From: Gluconobacter wancherniae NBRC 103581
GTDB lineage: Bacteria > Pseudomonadota > Alphaproteobacteria > Acetobacterales > Acetobacteraceae
Direction of reading: 5' to 3'
DNA length: 64,000 bases
NCBI RefSeq assembly: GCF_007988885.1
Contig: NZ_BJUZ01000005.1
Coordinates: 1 to 64,000, forward strand
Every line of letters starts with the position of its first letter. The stretch's first letter is position 1. The notes beneath the pieces were generated by a model. That model was not told the DNA's origin. It ran no database searches and saw only the letters and a list, made by a program, of their open reading frames with translations. Made by a program: the position numbers and the translations under genes. Shown one piece after another: positions 1 through 8,009 of the stretch.

Positions 1-25
1 TAAATACCCTCACTAAAAACTAATC

Positions 26-50
26 AAAAACGCCAGCGCCCAGATGGCGC
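26..50 (-). terminator. Possible terminator, minus strand
   Basis: Read on the minus strand, CGCCA and TGGCG arms (45-49 and 31-35) enclose a GC-rich loop and are followed directly by five T (30-26) and a T-rich stretch. It lies about 157 nt past the cysK stop, so it may end that transcript. Nothing else recognisable is seen in 1-206. The stem is short, so the call is weak. Confidence 0.35.
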
Positions 51-206
51 AAAGCGGAAATGCCTCATGAGACCGTCACTGTTCGTCTCACAACCATCAT
101 CAAAAACCTCATCCCAAACCAAAGCCAGCATCCGGCCTTCGTCTCGCTCCGTATTTGGCGACAAATTGCTTTGCCGCCAGTATTTTGTGTTTATGAACGT
201 TGAGCC

Positions 207-1202
207 TTAGCCAAGTCCTGAGAACAGGTTTGTAGAGAGATAGCGTTCCGCGAACGATGGGACGATTGCCACGATCGTTTTTTGTTTGTTGGTCGCACGT
301 TTGCCAAGCTCGAGAGCTGCATGGAGCGCTGCGCCTGCTGAAATCCCGATGGGAATACCTTCTATCGAGGCACATCGCCGAGCCGTCGTTATAGCGTCAC
401 GCTCTGCGACTTCGATAATTCCATCCAGTGCCTTTAGATCTAGTGTTTCAGGACAGAAACCAGGTCCTATACCCTGAATGCCGTGTGGTCCTGGTTCATC
501 CCCGTTTAGAATTGCGCTCTCCTGGGGTTCTACACCAAAAACCTTGAGCGTCTTTTTTCGTGGCTTTAGGCGGTGTGCAATGCCGGAAGCTGTACCTCCC
601 GTTCCTACACCAGCAATAACCATATCCACTGCGCCATCTGTATCAATCCAAATTTCTTCAGCTGTTGTTTCTGCGTGTACCGCAGGGTTTGCCTCATTGG
701 TGAACTGACTGGGCATCCATGCGTCTGGCAGGGTTTCGAGCAATTCTTCCGCTTTTTGAATAGCACCACTCATACCCAGCGTGGTGGGTGTTAGTTCAAT
801 TTCAGCTCCCATCAGGGCAAGCATTTTTCGACGCTCTATTGAGGCACCCTCTGGCATTGTGACGATCAGCCGGTAGCCCATTGCAACTGCGGCGAATGCC
901 AAGGAAATTCCTGTATTTCCTGAAGTAGGCTCAATAAGAACCGTGCGGCCGGGTGTTATGATCCCTCTGTGGGTCGCATCCTGGAGCATGGCAACTCCTA
1001 TCCGATCCTTGACCGAGCCAAGAGGGTTAAAAAACTCCAGCTTGAGCAGGACGCGGGCTTTAAGGCCATCCTGTTCTGTCAGGCGGGGTAACGCCACAAG
1101 CGGCGTTCCGCCTACAGTTTGTAAGAAAGATTCATACACGCGACCTCGCGGGGCGGAGAATGTTTCATGGAAGGATACGGAAGATGGAGCCTTTTTGATC
1201 AT
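207..1202 (-). CDS. cysK: Cysteine synthase (O-acetylserine sulfhydrylase)
   Basis: This is a PLP enzyme that makes L-cysteine from O-acetylserine and sulfide in the cytoplasm. The 331-aa protein shows the family's PLP-lysine motif GSVKDRIG near residue 62, the substrate/phosphate loop EPTSGNTG near residue 90, and a glycine-rich cofactor loop GVGTGGTASG near residue 198. Length is about normal (300-330), with an N-terminal extension of some 25 residues. The ATG at 1202 follows an AGAGGA ribosome site at good spacing. It is divergent from the Rrf2 gene and 0.7 kb from the sulfite reductase operon, so the locus links sulfide production to its capture. It could be a CysM or a cystathionine beta-synthase-like paralogue, but the short single-domain form favours cysteine synthase. 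Confidence 0.9.
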   Translation of the reverse strand: MIKKAPSSVSFHETFSAPRGRVYESFLQTVGGTPLVALPRLTEQDGLKARVLLKLEFFNPLGSVKDRIGVAMLQDATHRGIITPGRTVLIEPTSGNTGISLAFAAVAMGYRLIVTMPEGASIERRKMLALMGAEIELTPTTLGMSGAIQKAEELLETLPDAWMPSQFTNEANPAVHAETTAEEIWIDTDGAVDMVIAGVGTGGTASGIAHRLKPRKKTLKVFGVEPQESAILNGDEPGPHGIQGIGPGFCPETLDLKALDGIIEVAERDAITTARRCASIEGIPIGISAGAALHAALELGKRATNKQKTIVAIVPSFAERYLSTNLFSGLG

Positions 1203-1372
1203 ATATTTCCTCTATCAGAAAGTGTGTCGTTTTGCAGCGCCGTTCTTGGAGCGTCTGTTACAAGTCGCTTTGAAAGATTGACTTTTTTTAGAAAATATAA
1301 CAAATTCACGAAAAATGATCGCATGATTTGATCAAAAGCCTCTTTTTGTCATTCTTTTCTGTGGATTTCCCG

Positions 1373-1825
1373 ATGTACCTACGTCGCGACCGTGCCCTCA
1401 CGGCTGTTTCCATCATGTTGGATGTTGCTTTTTATGCGGGGCGCGCAGGAGTTGTGAGTGGTGCCGACATTGCGCGCCGCGGTGATATGCTTCGACGGGG
1501 CATAGAGCCTGTCTTGCAGGCTTTGTCTCGGGCCCAGCTTCTCGATAGCATTCGTGGGCCTAAGGGTGGATATCGGCTGGCTCGGGCTCAGAGAACGATT
1601 TCTCTTAAGGAAATAGTGGAGGCTGCTACTCTGGCTGAGAGGGAAGCAGACGAAGAGTCACAGGGTAGCCGCCTGTTTCAAAAGGTTGTTGGGCCGTTCT
1701 GGCAGTCTTTGGATAAGGAAGTTTCCGAAAGAATGTCCGGAGTGACGCTGGATGACCTGATACGTGAGGCTGAGGATGCTGGTTTGCGACGCCCGAACCG
1801 CGCTCCCATCTCATTCTCAATTTAA
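1373..1825 (+). CDS. Rrf2-family transcriptional regulator (CymR-like)
   Basis: This 150-aa DNA-binding protein has a winged helix in its first 80 residues; the stretch SIRGPKGGYRLAR is the typical Rrf2 wing. Family members such as IscR, NsrR and RirA carry three cysteines for an Fe-S cluster. This protein has no cysteine in the corresponding region, so it should sense something else, as CymR of Gram-positive bacteria does for cysteine status. It lies between divergent cysK and cysG-cysI, which makes it the likely local regulator of sulfur assimilation (inference). The ATG at 1373 is chosen because the family begins close to the first helix; a TTG at 1328 would add 15 hydrophobic residues. 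Confidence 0.8.
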   Translation: MYLRRDRALTAVSIMLDVAFYAGRAGVVSGADIARRGDMLRRGIEPVLQALSRAQLLDSIRGPKGGYRLARAQRTISLKEIVEAATLAEREADEESQGSRLFQKVVGPFWQSLDKEVSERMSGVTLDDLIREAEDAGLRRPNRAPISFSI

Positions 1826-1830
1826 TGAAA

Positions 1831-1862
1831 TGATTTAGTGAATAAAATAATTCACTAAATCA
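1831..1862. promoter_or_regulatory. Perfect 13-bp inverted repeat before cysG (candidate operator)
   Basis: TGATTTAGTGAAT (1831-1843) is repeated inverted at 1850-1862 around a 6-nt AT loop. It sits between the Rrf2 stop and the cysG start. The arms are AT-rich and no T tract follows, so an operator is more likely than a terminator. A related half-site, AATTCACGAAAAATGATC (1303-1320), lies in the cysK/rrf2 divergent promoter region and resembles AATTCACTAAATCACGATC at 1849-1867. Confidence 0.5.
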
Positions 1863-1913
1863 CGATCATTTCTGTTGGATTTTCGTTTCTAATGAAGCAT
1901 TCTCATTAATGTA

Positions 1914-3362
1914 ATGACGAATCCTGGTACCTTTCTTCCGATTGCTCTTCGCCTTGATGATACCAAGGCTCTTGTTGTGGGGGGCGGCAACGTGGCCGCC
2001 AATAAGCTTCGCCTTCTTCTGGGGCGCTGCCCGGAGATCTGTGTTCTGGCTGCGGATACCTGCGATGAAATTCAGCTTTGGGAAGAACAAGGGCGCCTGT
2101 TGGTCGTTAAAGGGCAGGTGACGGACGCTCTTCTGGAAGAACGTATTCCACAGACACGCATTGTTTTTGCAGCGACTGATGACCGTGTTTTGAATCGGCG
2201 TGTGGCGCAGATTGCTCGGTCTTTTAATGTTCTTGTCTGTGTGGTTGACGAGCCGGAGCCATCCAGTTTCATCACGCCTGCTCTGGTCGACAGGCATCCG
2301 GTACAGGTGGCGATTTCTACAGGGGGCGCAGCGCCTGTTCTGGCGCGCAGACTGCGTCTTCAGATTGAAGCCATGTTGCCAAGCGGCTTGGGTGACACTG
2401 CGCGTTTCATGCACGCTCAACGCCCATGGATCCGTGAAGCTCTCCCCGATATGCTTGAACGCAAGCGCGCATGGGAGGATTTCCTGGATGGTCCGGGTTA
2501 TGAAGCATCCTTAGGGGGGGATACGGATGCTGCGAGAGTTTGTCTTGAAGAAGCAATTACCCGCACGTCCTGTACGGGCGAAGCGTGGCTTGTTGGAGCT
2601 GGGCCAGGAGATCCGGACCTTTTGACACTGGGCGCGCTGCGTCTGATGCAGAACGCTGACAGTGTCTTATATGATCATCTGGTGCCTGCAGAAATCCTGG
2701 ATCGCGTCCGTCGGGATGCAGATCGTGTTTTTGTGGGTAAGCGTCGTAGCCACCACACTTTGCCTCAAGACGAAATCAATGCCGAGATTATTCGTCGTGC
2801 AAAGCGTGGTGAGCGTGTGTTGCGTCTGAAGGGCGGCGACCCATTTATTTTTGGACGTGGTGGTGAAGAAATGGAGGCTCTTGTGGATGCCGACATACCC
2901 GTCCGGATCATTCCGGGTATTACAGCTGCAAGCGGCTGTGGGGCTGCGGCAGGTATTCCACTGACACATCGGGACTGTGCACAAAGTTGCCTGTTTCTGA
3001 CCGGCCACGCCCGCACTGATGGGACACTCGACCTGCACTGGCCGAGCCTTGCACGGAAAGGTCAGACACTAGCGATCTATATGGGGCTTGCGCCACTCGG
3101 TGAGCTTGCGTGTCAGCTGATCGCGCATGGTCTGCCCCCTGATTGGCCAGCAGCGATCATCGAAAAGGGAACACGTGCAGACCAGCGTGTGATTGTCGGA
3201 ACCTTGGAAACTCTGGCCGATCTTGCCAGTTCCGCTGAACTTCGTGGACCAGCACTCACGATTGTGGGGGAGGTTGTGAAGCATCGTCGTGATCTTCGGA
3301 ACGTCACCGTTGCTGTGACCGCTGCCCAGTCCCCGCTTGCCGTACACCAGGAGATCTCTTGA
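1914..3362 (+). CDS. cysG: Siroheme synthase (bifunctional CysG)
   Basis: This makes siroheme, the sulfite reductase cofactor, from uroporphyrinogen III. The N-terminal half (about residues 1-200) is the precorrin-2 dehydrogenase/ferrochelatase module, with a Rossmann loop VVGGGNVAANK near residue 20. The C-terminal half (about 222-470) is the SAM-dependent uroporphyrinogen methyltransferase, with VGAGPGDPDLLTL, the GGDPFIFGRGGEE loop and PGITAASGCGAAAGIPLTHR. Its 482 aa match the usual fused CysG. The next gene begins one base after its stop, so the two are translationally linked. The neighbouring sulfite reductase confirms the role. Confidence 0.93.
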   Translation: MTNPGTFLPIALRLDDTKALVVGGGNVAANKLRLLLGRCPEICVLAADTCDEIQLWEEQGRLLVVKGQVTDALLEERIPQTRIVFAATDDRVLNRRVAQIARSFNVLVCVVDEPEPSSFITPALVDRHPVQVAISTGGAAPVLARRLRLQIEAMLPSGLGDTARFMHAQRPWIREALPDMLERKRAWEDFLDGPGYEASLGGDTDAARVCLEEAITRTSCTGEAWLVGAGPGDPDLLTLGALRLMQNADSVLYDHLVPAEILDRVRRDADRVFVGKRRSHHTLPQDEINAEIIRRAKRGERVLRLKGGDPFIFGRGGEEMEALVDADIPVRIIPGITAASGCGAAAGIPLTHRDCAQSCLFLTGHARTDGTLDLHWPSLARKGQTLAIYMGLAPLGELACQLIAHGLPPDWPAAIIEKGTRADQRVIVGTLETLADLASSAELRGPALTIVGEVVKHRRDLRNVTVAVTAAQSPLAVHQEIS

Positions 3363-3363
3363 A

Positions 3364-3675
3364 ATGAAACGTCCAACCCGGCTGTCTGCAGGCGAAAAGC
3401 TCGTCCTGACAGCTAACCGCCTTTTGGATGGACAGATTGTTTGGCGGGATGCTTTCGGACAATGGTTACCTCAGATCCGCCACGCCGAGACGTATGACGC
3501 TGAGTCCGCGGAACTGGCACTTGAGAACGCGAAGCACAATGCTCAGCGTGATGGCGTTGTCGGTGTCTATGAAGTGGCAGTTCAGGACGGCTCAGCCATT
3601 GAGCCTGTGAGTGTTCGTGAGCGCATTCGGGCGCATGGACCGACTGTTCATCCACAGTTTGCAACGGAGGCGTAA
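3364..3675 (+). CDS. DUF2849 family protein
   Basis: This 103-aa soluble protein has no signal peptide. Its core (residues 8-75, including LLDGQIVWRDAFGQWLP) matches the small DUF2849 family, which in alphaproteobacteria sits between cysG and cysI. Its biochemical role is not known; the fixed position suggests an accessory function in assembling or feeding sulfite reductase (inference). It lies 1 nt after cysG and 1 nt before cysI, clearly in one operon. The ATG at 3364 gives a full family-length protein. Confidence 0.8.
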   Translation: MKRPTRLSAGEKLVLTANRLLDGQIVWRDAFGQWLPQIRHAETYDAESAELALENAKHNAQRDGVVGVYEVAVQDGSAIEPVSVRERIRAHGPTVHPQFATEA

Positions 3676-3676
3676 G

Positions 3677-5347
3677 ATGAACGCTCCTGTAGGTCATTAT
3701 CAATATGACCAGATTGATCGTAATTTTCTTCAGTCACGCATTGAAGAATTCGAGAGTCAGGTGCAGCGTCGGATTGACGGAACACTGACAGAAGATGAGT
3801 TCAAGCCACTACGACTGATGAACGGTCTGTATTTGCAGCTTCATGCTTATATGCTCAGGATTGCCATCCCGTATGGTATTCTTGACAGCAGGCAGATGAG
3901 AAAGCTGTCGGATATTGCCCATCGCTATGATCGTGATTATGGGCATTTCACGACGCGTCAGAATATCCAGTTCAACTGGATACGTCTTGAAGACACGCCT
4001 GCCATTCTGCGTGAGCTTGCCGACGTGGATATGCATGCCATCCAGACGAGCGGTAACTGCATTCGCAATGTGACGTCTGACGAATTTGCGGGCGCGGCGG
4101 CTGACGAGCTTGTGGACCCGAGGGTCCATGCTGAAATTCTCCGGCAGTGGTCTACGCTGCATCCTGAGTTTACGTTTCTTCCGCGTAAGTTCAAGATCGC
4201 TATTTCCGGTAGCCCTAACGATCGTGTGGCTGCGCGTTTTCATGATATCGGCATTCTCGCGCGTCCCGGGGTGGACGGTACCGTTTTTCGGATTTTTGTT
4301 GGCGGAGGCATGGGGCGCACACCGATCATAGGGCAGGAAATTTTTGACGCTGTTCCTGAAGATCGTTTGTTGGCGACGCTTGAAGCTATTGTTCGTGTCT
4401 ATAATGCTCATGGCAGGCGCGATAATATCTACAAGGCGCGGATCAAAATTCTGGTTCAGGCTATCGGCATCGAAGCCTATCGCGAGGCAGTGGAGGCTGA
4501 ACTCGCCCTCATGAATCCTGATCACTACCGCCTTACGCCTGAAACCGTCGCGGCGATCCGTGCACGTTTTGCTGTGCCGGAACTTGTGGCGCCGGATAAT
4601 GCGTCTGAAGTGCTTGCTCAGCAGCGTATCGCAGATCGTGAATTTGATCTCTGGGTGCGGAGCAATACCCACGAGCATCGCGCATCTGGGCACATAATTG
4701 CTGTTGTTTCCATGAAGCCGGCTGGCGGTATTCCTGGGGACGCAACGAGTGTGCAAATGAAGCGCCTTGCCGATTTGGCTGACGTGCATTCCTTTGGCGA
4801 ATTGCGGATTACGCATCTACAGAACGTAGTGCTTGGACATGTTCGTCAGGACAGGCTGCACGATCTGTGGTTGAGCCTGAGAGAGGTTGGTCTGGCTTCC
4901 GCGAATGTTGGCCTTATTGGTGATATCGTAGCTTGCCCAGGTCTGGATTATTGCGCTCTGGCCAATTCACGGTCCATTCCGATTGCGCAAAAGCTTGGCG
5001 CGCGCTTTGGAAACGCGGATTTGCAGGCAGAAATCGGTGCTTTGAGCATCAATATATCTGGCTGCATCAATGCTTGCGGGCATCATCACGCAGGTAATAT
5101 TGGCTTGCTTGGTGTGGATAAGCGCGGAGAGGAATTTTTCCAGATTACTCTGGGTGGTCGGGCTGATCAGGGTGCGGCTATTGGCTCCATCCTCGGTCCG
5201 GCTTTGCCAGAGGACGACACGGTAGACGCCATTGCGCGCATTGTGGACTGTTATCTTGGCAAGCGTACGGCTGGTGAAACATTCCTGGATACACTCTCTC
5301 GGCTAGGGGATGTCCCCTTCAAGGACGCTGCATATGAAGCTGTTTGA
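3677..5347 (+). CDS. cysI: Sulfite (or nitrite/sulfite) reductase hemoprotein subunit
   Basis: This reduces sulfite to sulfide with six electrons, using coupled siroheme and a 4Fe-4S cluster. The 556-aa protein has the two siroheme/cluster cysteine pairs of the family: CPGLDYC around residue 418 and SGCINACGHHHAGNIG around residue 460. No flavoprotein (cysJ) gene is adjacent, so electrons may come from ferredoxin or an unlinked reductase. The ATG at 3677 has GGAGG six bases upstream; an in-frame start at 3611 would run into DUF2849 and is rejected. It overlaps the following DUF934 gene by 14 bp. Confidence 0.9.
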   Translation: MNAPVGHYQYDQIDRNFLQSRIEEFESQVQRRIDGTLTEDEFKPLRLMNGLYLQLHAYMLRIAIPYGILDSRQMRKLSDIAHRYDRDYGHFTTRQNIQFNWIRLEDTPAILRELADVDMHAIQTSGNCIRNVTSDEFAGAAADELVDPRVHAEILRQWSTLHPEFTFLPRKFKIAISGSPNDRVAARFHDIGILARPGVDGTVFRIFVGGGMGRTPIIGQEIFDAVPEDRLLATLEAIVRVYNAHGRRDNIYKARIKILVQAIGIEAYREAVEAELALMNPDHYRLTPETVAAIRARFAVPELVAPDNASEVLAQQRIADREFDLWVRSNTHEHRASGHIIAVVSMKPAGGIPGDATSVQMKRLADLADVHSFGELRITHLQNVVLGHVRQDRLHDLWLSLREVGLASANVGLIGDIVACPGLDYCALANSRSIPIAQKLGARFGNADLQAEIGALSINISGCINACGHHHAGNIGLLGVDKRGEEFFQITLGGRADQGAAIGSILGPALPEDDTVDAIARIVDCYLGKRTAGETFLDTLSRLGDVPFKDAAYEAV

Positions 5348-5771
5348 TCTTGGGGCACGCGCCTCAAACTTCCATGAACAGCTTGTTCCCCTCGATGAAT
5401 TACAGAATTTTCCGGATGCCCGTGCTGTGCTGCTTGAAGCAGAGCATGACCCTGAACGGTTGAAGCCGTTTTTAGCGCATCTGGAATTGGTTGTTCTAAG
5501 GTTTCCGATCTTCCGTGATGGACGCCCGTTCACACAGGCACGGGCTTTGAGAGAATATTTAGGCTTCAACGGTGAAATCCGGGCAGAGGGCCATATTCTT
5601 CCGGATCAGGCTGCTTTTCTGAAACGCTGTGGCGTGGATAGTGTTGTTCTGTCGGAGGGGAGTGATCCGGCGCTATGGGAAAAGCAACTCCATCGGTTTC
5701 ATGAAGCGTATCAGCGAGCGGTCCTTCCGGAAGCGCCGCTTGGTGTTGGGCTTCGTGTGAAACCGAATTGA
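5334..5771 (+). CDS. DUF934 family protein
   Basis: The 145-aa protein matches the DUF934 family, known only by its association with sulfite reductase operons in proteobacteria; FRDGRPFTQARALRE near residue 61 is the family signature. In many relatives cysH (PAPS/APS reductase) lies between cysI and this gene; here the start lies inside the cysI end, so nothing separates them. The function is undetermined. The ATG at 5334 overlaps cysI by 14 bp, which implies coupled translation. Confidence 0.8.
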   Translation: MKLFDLGARASNFHEQLVPLDELQNFPDARAVLLEAEHDPERLKPFLAHLELVVLRFPIFRDGRPFTQARALREYLGFNGEIRAEGHILPDQAAFLKRCGVDSVVLSEGSDPALWEKQLHRFHEAYQRAVLPEAPLGVGLRVKPN

Positions 5772-5775
5772 TTTT

Positions 5776-5809
5776 GGACGTCCTGCAGGAATGTGGGACG
5801 CCCATTTTT
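5776..5809 (+). terminator. Terminator of the cys operon
   Basis: GGACGTCC (5776-5783) can pair with GGGACGCCC (5795-5803) with one mismatch around an 11-nt loop, and ATTTTTAT follows. It comes right after the DUF934 stop and before the convergent lysR gene. Confidence 0.55.
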
Positions 5810-5835
5810 ATATTCCTGATCGAATTCTTTATAGA

Positions 5836-6774
5836 TCAGGCCTCTGTCATACGTGTTTTATGCGCTTTTTCAGCCGTGCGAATTCGTCGAGCCTGATGAA
5901 TGAAATACAGTTTGGCGCCGGACATTTTGGAAGAACGAAACACCAGATAAAGTGGTGCTGTGAGTGGTGTATTGGGTGCCAGTAGTACGTAGCTGACCCT
6001 GTTGATATGATGTTGATGCACAGACTGCGGCACTAGCGAGACGCCTAGACCCCCTGCAACAAGATTCAGAGCTGACATCAACTGCGGCGCTTTTTGTTTG
6101 ATATTTGGTGTGAAACCAGCGCCAAGGCAGGCATCGATCACTGTTTTGTATAGGCCGTTATTGTATTGGCTCTGGTAAAGAATGAAGTCTTCATCCGCAA
6201 GATCTTTCAGCATCAGGCCCCCAGAAGGCTGAGAGCGTGCAAAGCGATGAGTTGATGGGAGGGCAACAACCATTGGCTCATCAAGAATCAATTCGACTGC
6301 GATGTCAGACAGGTCTGCAATTGATGTTCGGATGAATGCCGCGTCGATTGTGCCATCCCTGATTCCACCGAGTAGCAGGGTTGAATTTCCTTCCGTAAGC
6401 GAAAGAAGTACGTCAGGCCAAGCCTCACGAAATTCACCCAAAGCAGCCGGGAGGCTTGGATGGCACATTGCGGAATTTGTAAATCCGATGGATAGCTCTC
6501 CGCTTTCGCCTCTCGCGACACGTCGGACATCTTCCAGAGTATCCTCGACGCGTTCAAGGACTTCATATGCGCCTTTGATCATGCTTCGGCCTGCCGATGT
6601 CGGATGGACGCCGCGGGCGTGTCGTTCAAAAAGCTGGATGCCGAGATCTGTTTCAAGGGCGCGGAGCAGGCGTGTCAGTGGTGGTTGTTGTATTCCCAAC
6701 CTCTCGGCAGCACGGGTCAGATTGCCTTCCTCGGAAATTGCAATCAGGGAACGCAGGTGTCGAAGTTCGAGCAT
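5836..6774 (-). CDS. LysR-family transcriptional regulator
   Basis: A 312-aa LysR-type regulator. The N-terminal helix-turn-helix (residues 1-60: HLRSLIAISEEGNLTRAAER then QPPLTRLLRALE) is classical, followed by a type 2 periplasmic-binding-fold sensor domain (about 90-295). It is divergent from icd-acn, so control of isocitrate/citrate metabolism is plausible but not proven. A perfect ATAC-N7-GTAT box, the consensus of the BenM/CatM branch, lies 4 bp upstream of its start codon and suggests autoregulation. The inducer cannot be read from the sequence. Confidence 0.85.
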   Translation of the reverse strand: MLELRHLRSLIAISEEGNLTRAAERLGIQQPPLTRLLRALETDLGIQLFERHARGVHPTSAGRSMIKGAYEVLERVEDTLEDVRRVARGESGELSIGFTNSAMCHPSLPAALGEFREAWPDVLLSLTEGNSTLLLGGIRDGTIDAAFIRTSIADLSDIAVELILDEPMVVALPSTHRFARSQPSGGLMLKDLADEDFILYQSQYNNGLYKTVIDACLGAGFTPNIKQKAPQLMSALNLVAGGLGVSLVPQSVHQHHINRVSYVLLAPNTPLTAPLYLVFRSSKMSGAKLYFIHQARRIRTAEKAHKTRMTEA

Positions 6775-6777
6775 GTC

Positions 6778-6792
6778 ATACCTTCTGGGTAT
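6778..6792. promoter_or_regulatory. LysR-type ATAC-N7-GTAT box
   Basis: ATACCTTCTGGGTAT is an exact match to the ATAC-N7-GTAT recognition pattern known for several LysR regulators. It extends to CATACC/GGTATG at 6777-6793. It nearly touches the lysR start codon, so binding would block the gene's own translation-initiation region; the divergent icd start is 142 bp away. Confidence 0.45.
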
Positions 6793-6933
6793 GGATAAAG
6801 TACGTGTTCTATATTGGTATCATTCCGCTTTCCCTTCTAGGGTCCGTTTGCCGTCGGCTCCCGGCTGGATTGTTACAATGAGCTCTGATGTCTGGAAAAC
6901 CGGCAAAAGAGCCTGCAAAGAGGACCCGTTCCG

Positions 6934-7956
6934 ATGACTCAAACCATTCCCGCCACCCTCATTTCCGGTGACGGAATCGGCCCGGAAATCATGTCTTCTG
7001 TGACGACTGTGATGAAGGCTCTGGATGCACCGTTTGTCTGGGAGCATCATGCTGCGGGTATGGGGGCATTGGAAGCCGAAGGGACGCCCCTACCGGAATC
7101 GACACTCGACAGTCTGCGCCGTACAGGGCTTGCGCTGAAGGGGCCTCTGACGACACCAGTCGGAACTGGGTTCAGATCAATTAATGTCACGCTGCGTCAG
7201 CAGTTTGGCCTGTATGCAAATCTTCGCCCCACGAAAACGATCGTTCCAGGAGGGCGCTTCGAAAACGTGGACCTTGTTGTCGTTCGCGAAAACATTGAGG
7301 GATTATATGCTGCGATGGAGCATTATCTTCCTGTCGGCGATGACCCGGAAGCTGTTGCCTATGGTGCAGGCTTCAATACGCGCGCAGAGTGCAATCGCAT
7401 TGTTCGTTTTGCATTTGAATATGCGGTGGCGAATAATCGCAAGAAGGTCACTCTTGTTCACAAAGCCAATATTCTCAAAATTCTGAGCGGAATTTTCCTA
7501 CACGAAGGTCGCCGTGTTGCGGCGGAATATGAAGGACGCATTGCGGTTGAGGAGCGTATTGTTGATGCTTGCGCAATGGAACTGGTTATCAAACCAGAGA
7601 ATTATGACGTTATCGTAACAACCAATCTGTTTGGCGATATTCTCTCTGACCTGGCAGCAGGACTTGTGGGAGGTCTTGGAATGGCACCGGGCGCCAATAT
7701 TGGTGAGAAAGTGGCCGTCTTTGAGGCTGTTCACGGCTCTGCCCCTGATATTGCGGGGAAGGGGGTTGCGAACCCGCTGGCACTCATGATGGCAGGCAGT
7801 ATGATGCTCGCTCATGTGGGGCGTCAGGATCTTTCCGGGCGGCTGGATATGGCGATTGAACAGGTGGTCACCAGCGGTGGCATTCGCACACGGGATCTGG
7901 GTGGCACGGCGACCACGCAGGACGTCACGCAGGCTCTGCTTCAGGCGATACAGTAA
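6934..7956 (+). CDS. icd: Isocitrate dehydrogenase, NAD-type
   Basis: This decarboxylates isocitrate to 2-oxoglutarate. The 340-aa protein belongs to the short IDH/IPMDH group related to mitochondrial NAD-IDH. It shows the substrate segment [14 protein letters not shown] near residue 87, [14 protein letters not shown] near 117, and the metal/active-site region [19 protein letters not shown] near 231. In the cofactor loop it reads HGSAPDIAG, with Asp-Ile where NADP enzymes such as E. coli Icd have Lys-Tyr, so NAD use is expected. It lies 53 bp before acn and is very likely cotranscribed with it. An AGAGGA site precedes the ATG. Confidence 0.88.
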   Translation: MTQTIPATLISGDGIGPEIMSSVTTVMKALDAPFVWEHHAAGMGALEAEGTPLPESTLDSLRRTGLALKGPLTTPVGTGFRSINVTLRQQFGLYANLRPTKTIVPGGRFENVDLVVVRENIEGLYAAMEHYLPVGDDPEAVAYGAGFNTRAECNRIVRFAFEYAVANNRKKVTLVHKANILKILSGIFLHEGRRVAAEYEGRIAVEERIVDACAMELVIKPENYDVIVTTNLFGDILSDLAAGLVGGLGMAPGANIGEKVAVFEAVHGSAPDIAGKGVANPLALMMAGSMMLAHVGRQDLSGRLDMAIEQVVTSGGIRTRDLGGTATTQDVTQALLQAIQ

Positions 7957-8009
7957 CTGGCGCTTCTCGCCTTCGACAGTAAATTTCTGCATACAGGGAA
8001 TGTGAACAC

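Noticed and set aside
358-358. Finding entry at position 358 in the list above
   Set aside because: It carries no claim: it used residue number 358 of the nucleosidase-STAND protein by mistake instead of a window position, and should be ignored.
3809-4816. 335-aa open frame antisense to cysI
   Set aside because: It lies wholly inside the sulfite reductase gene, has no recognisable motif and arises from codon bias of the real gene.
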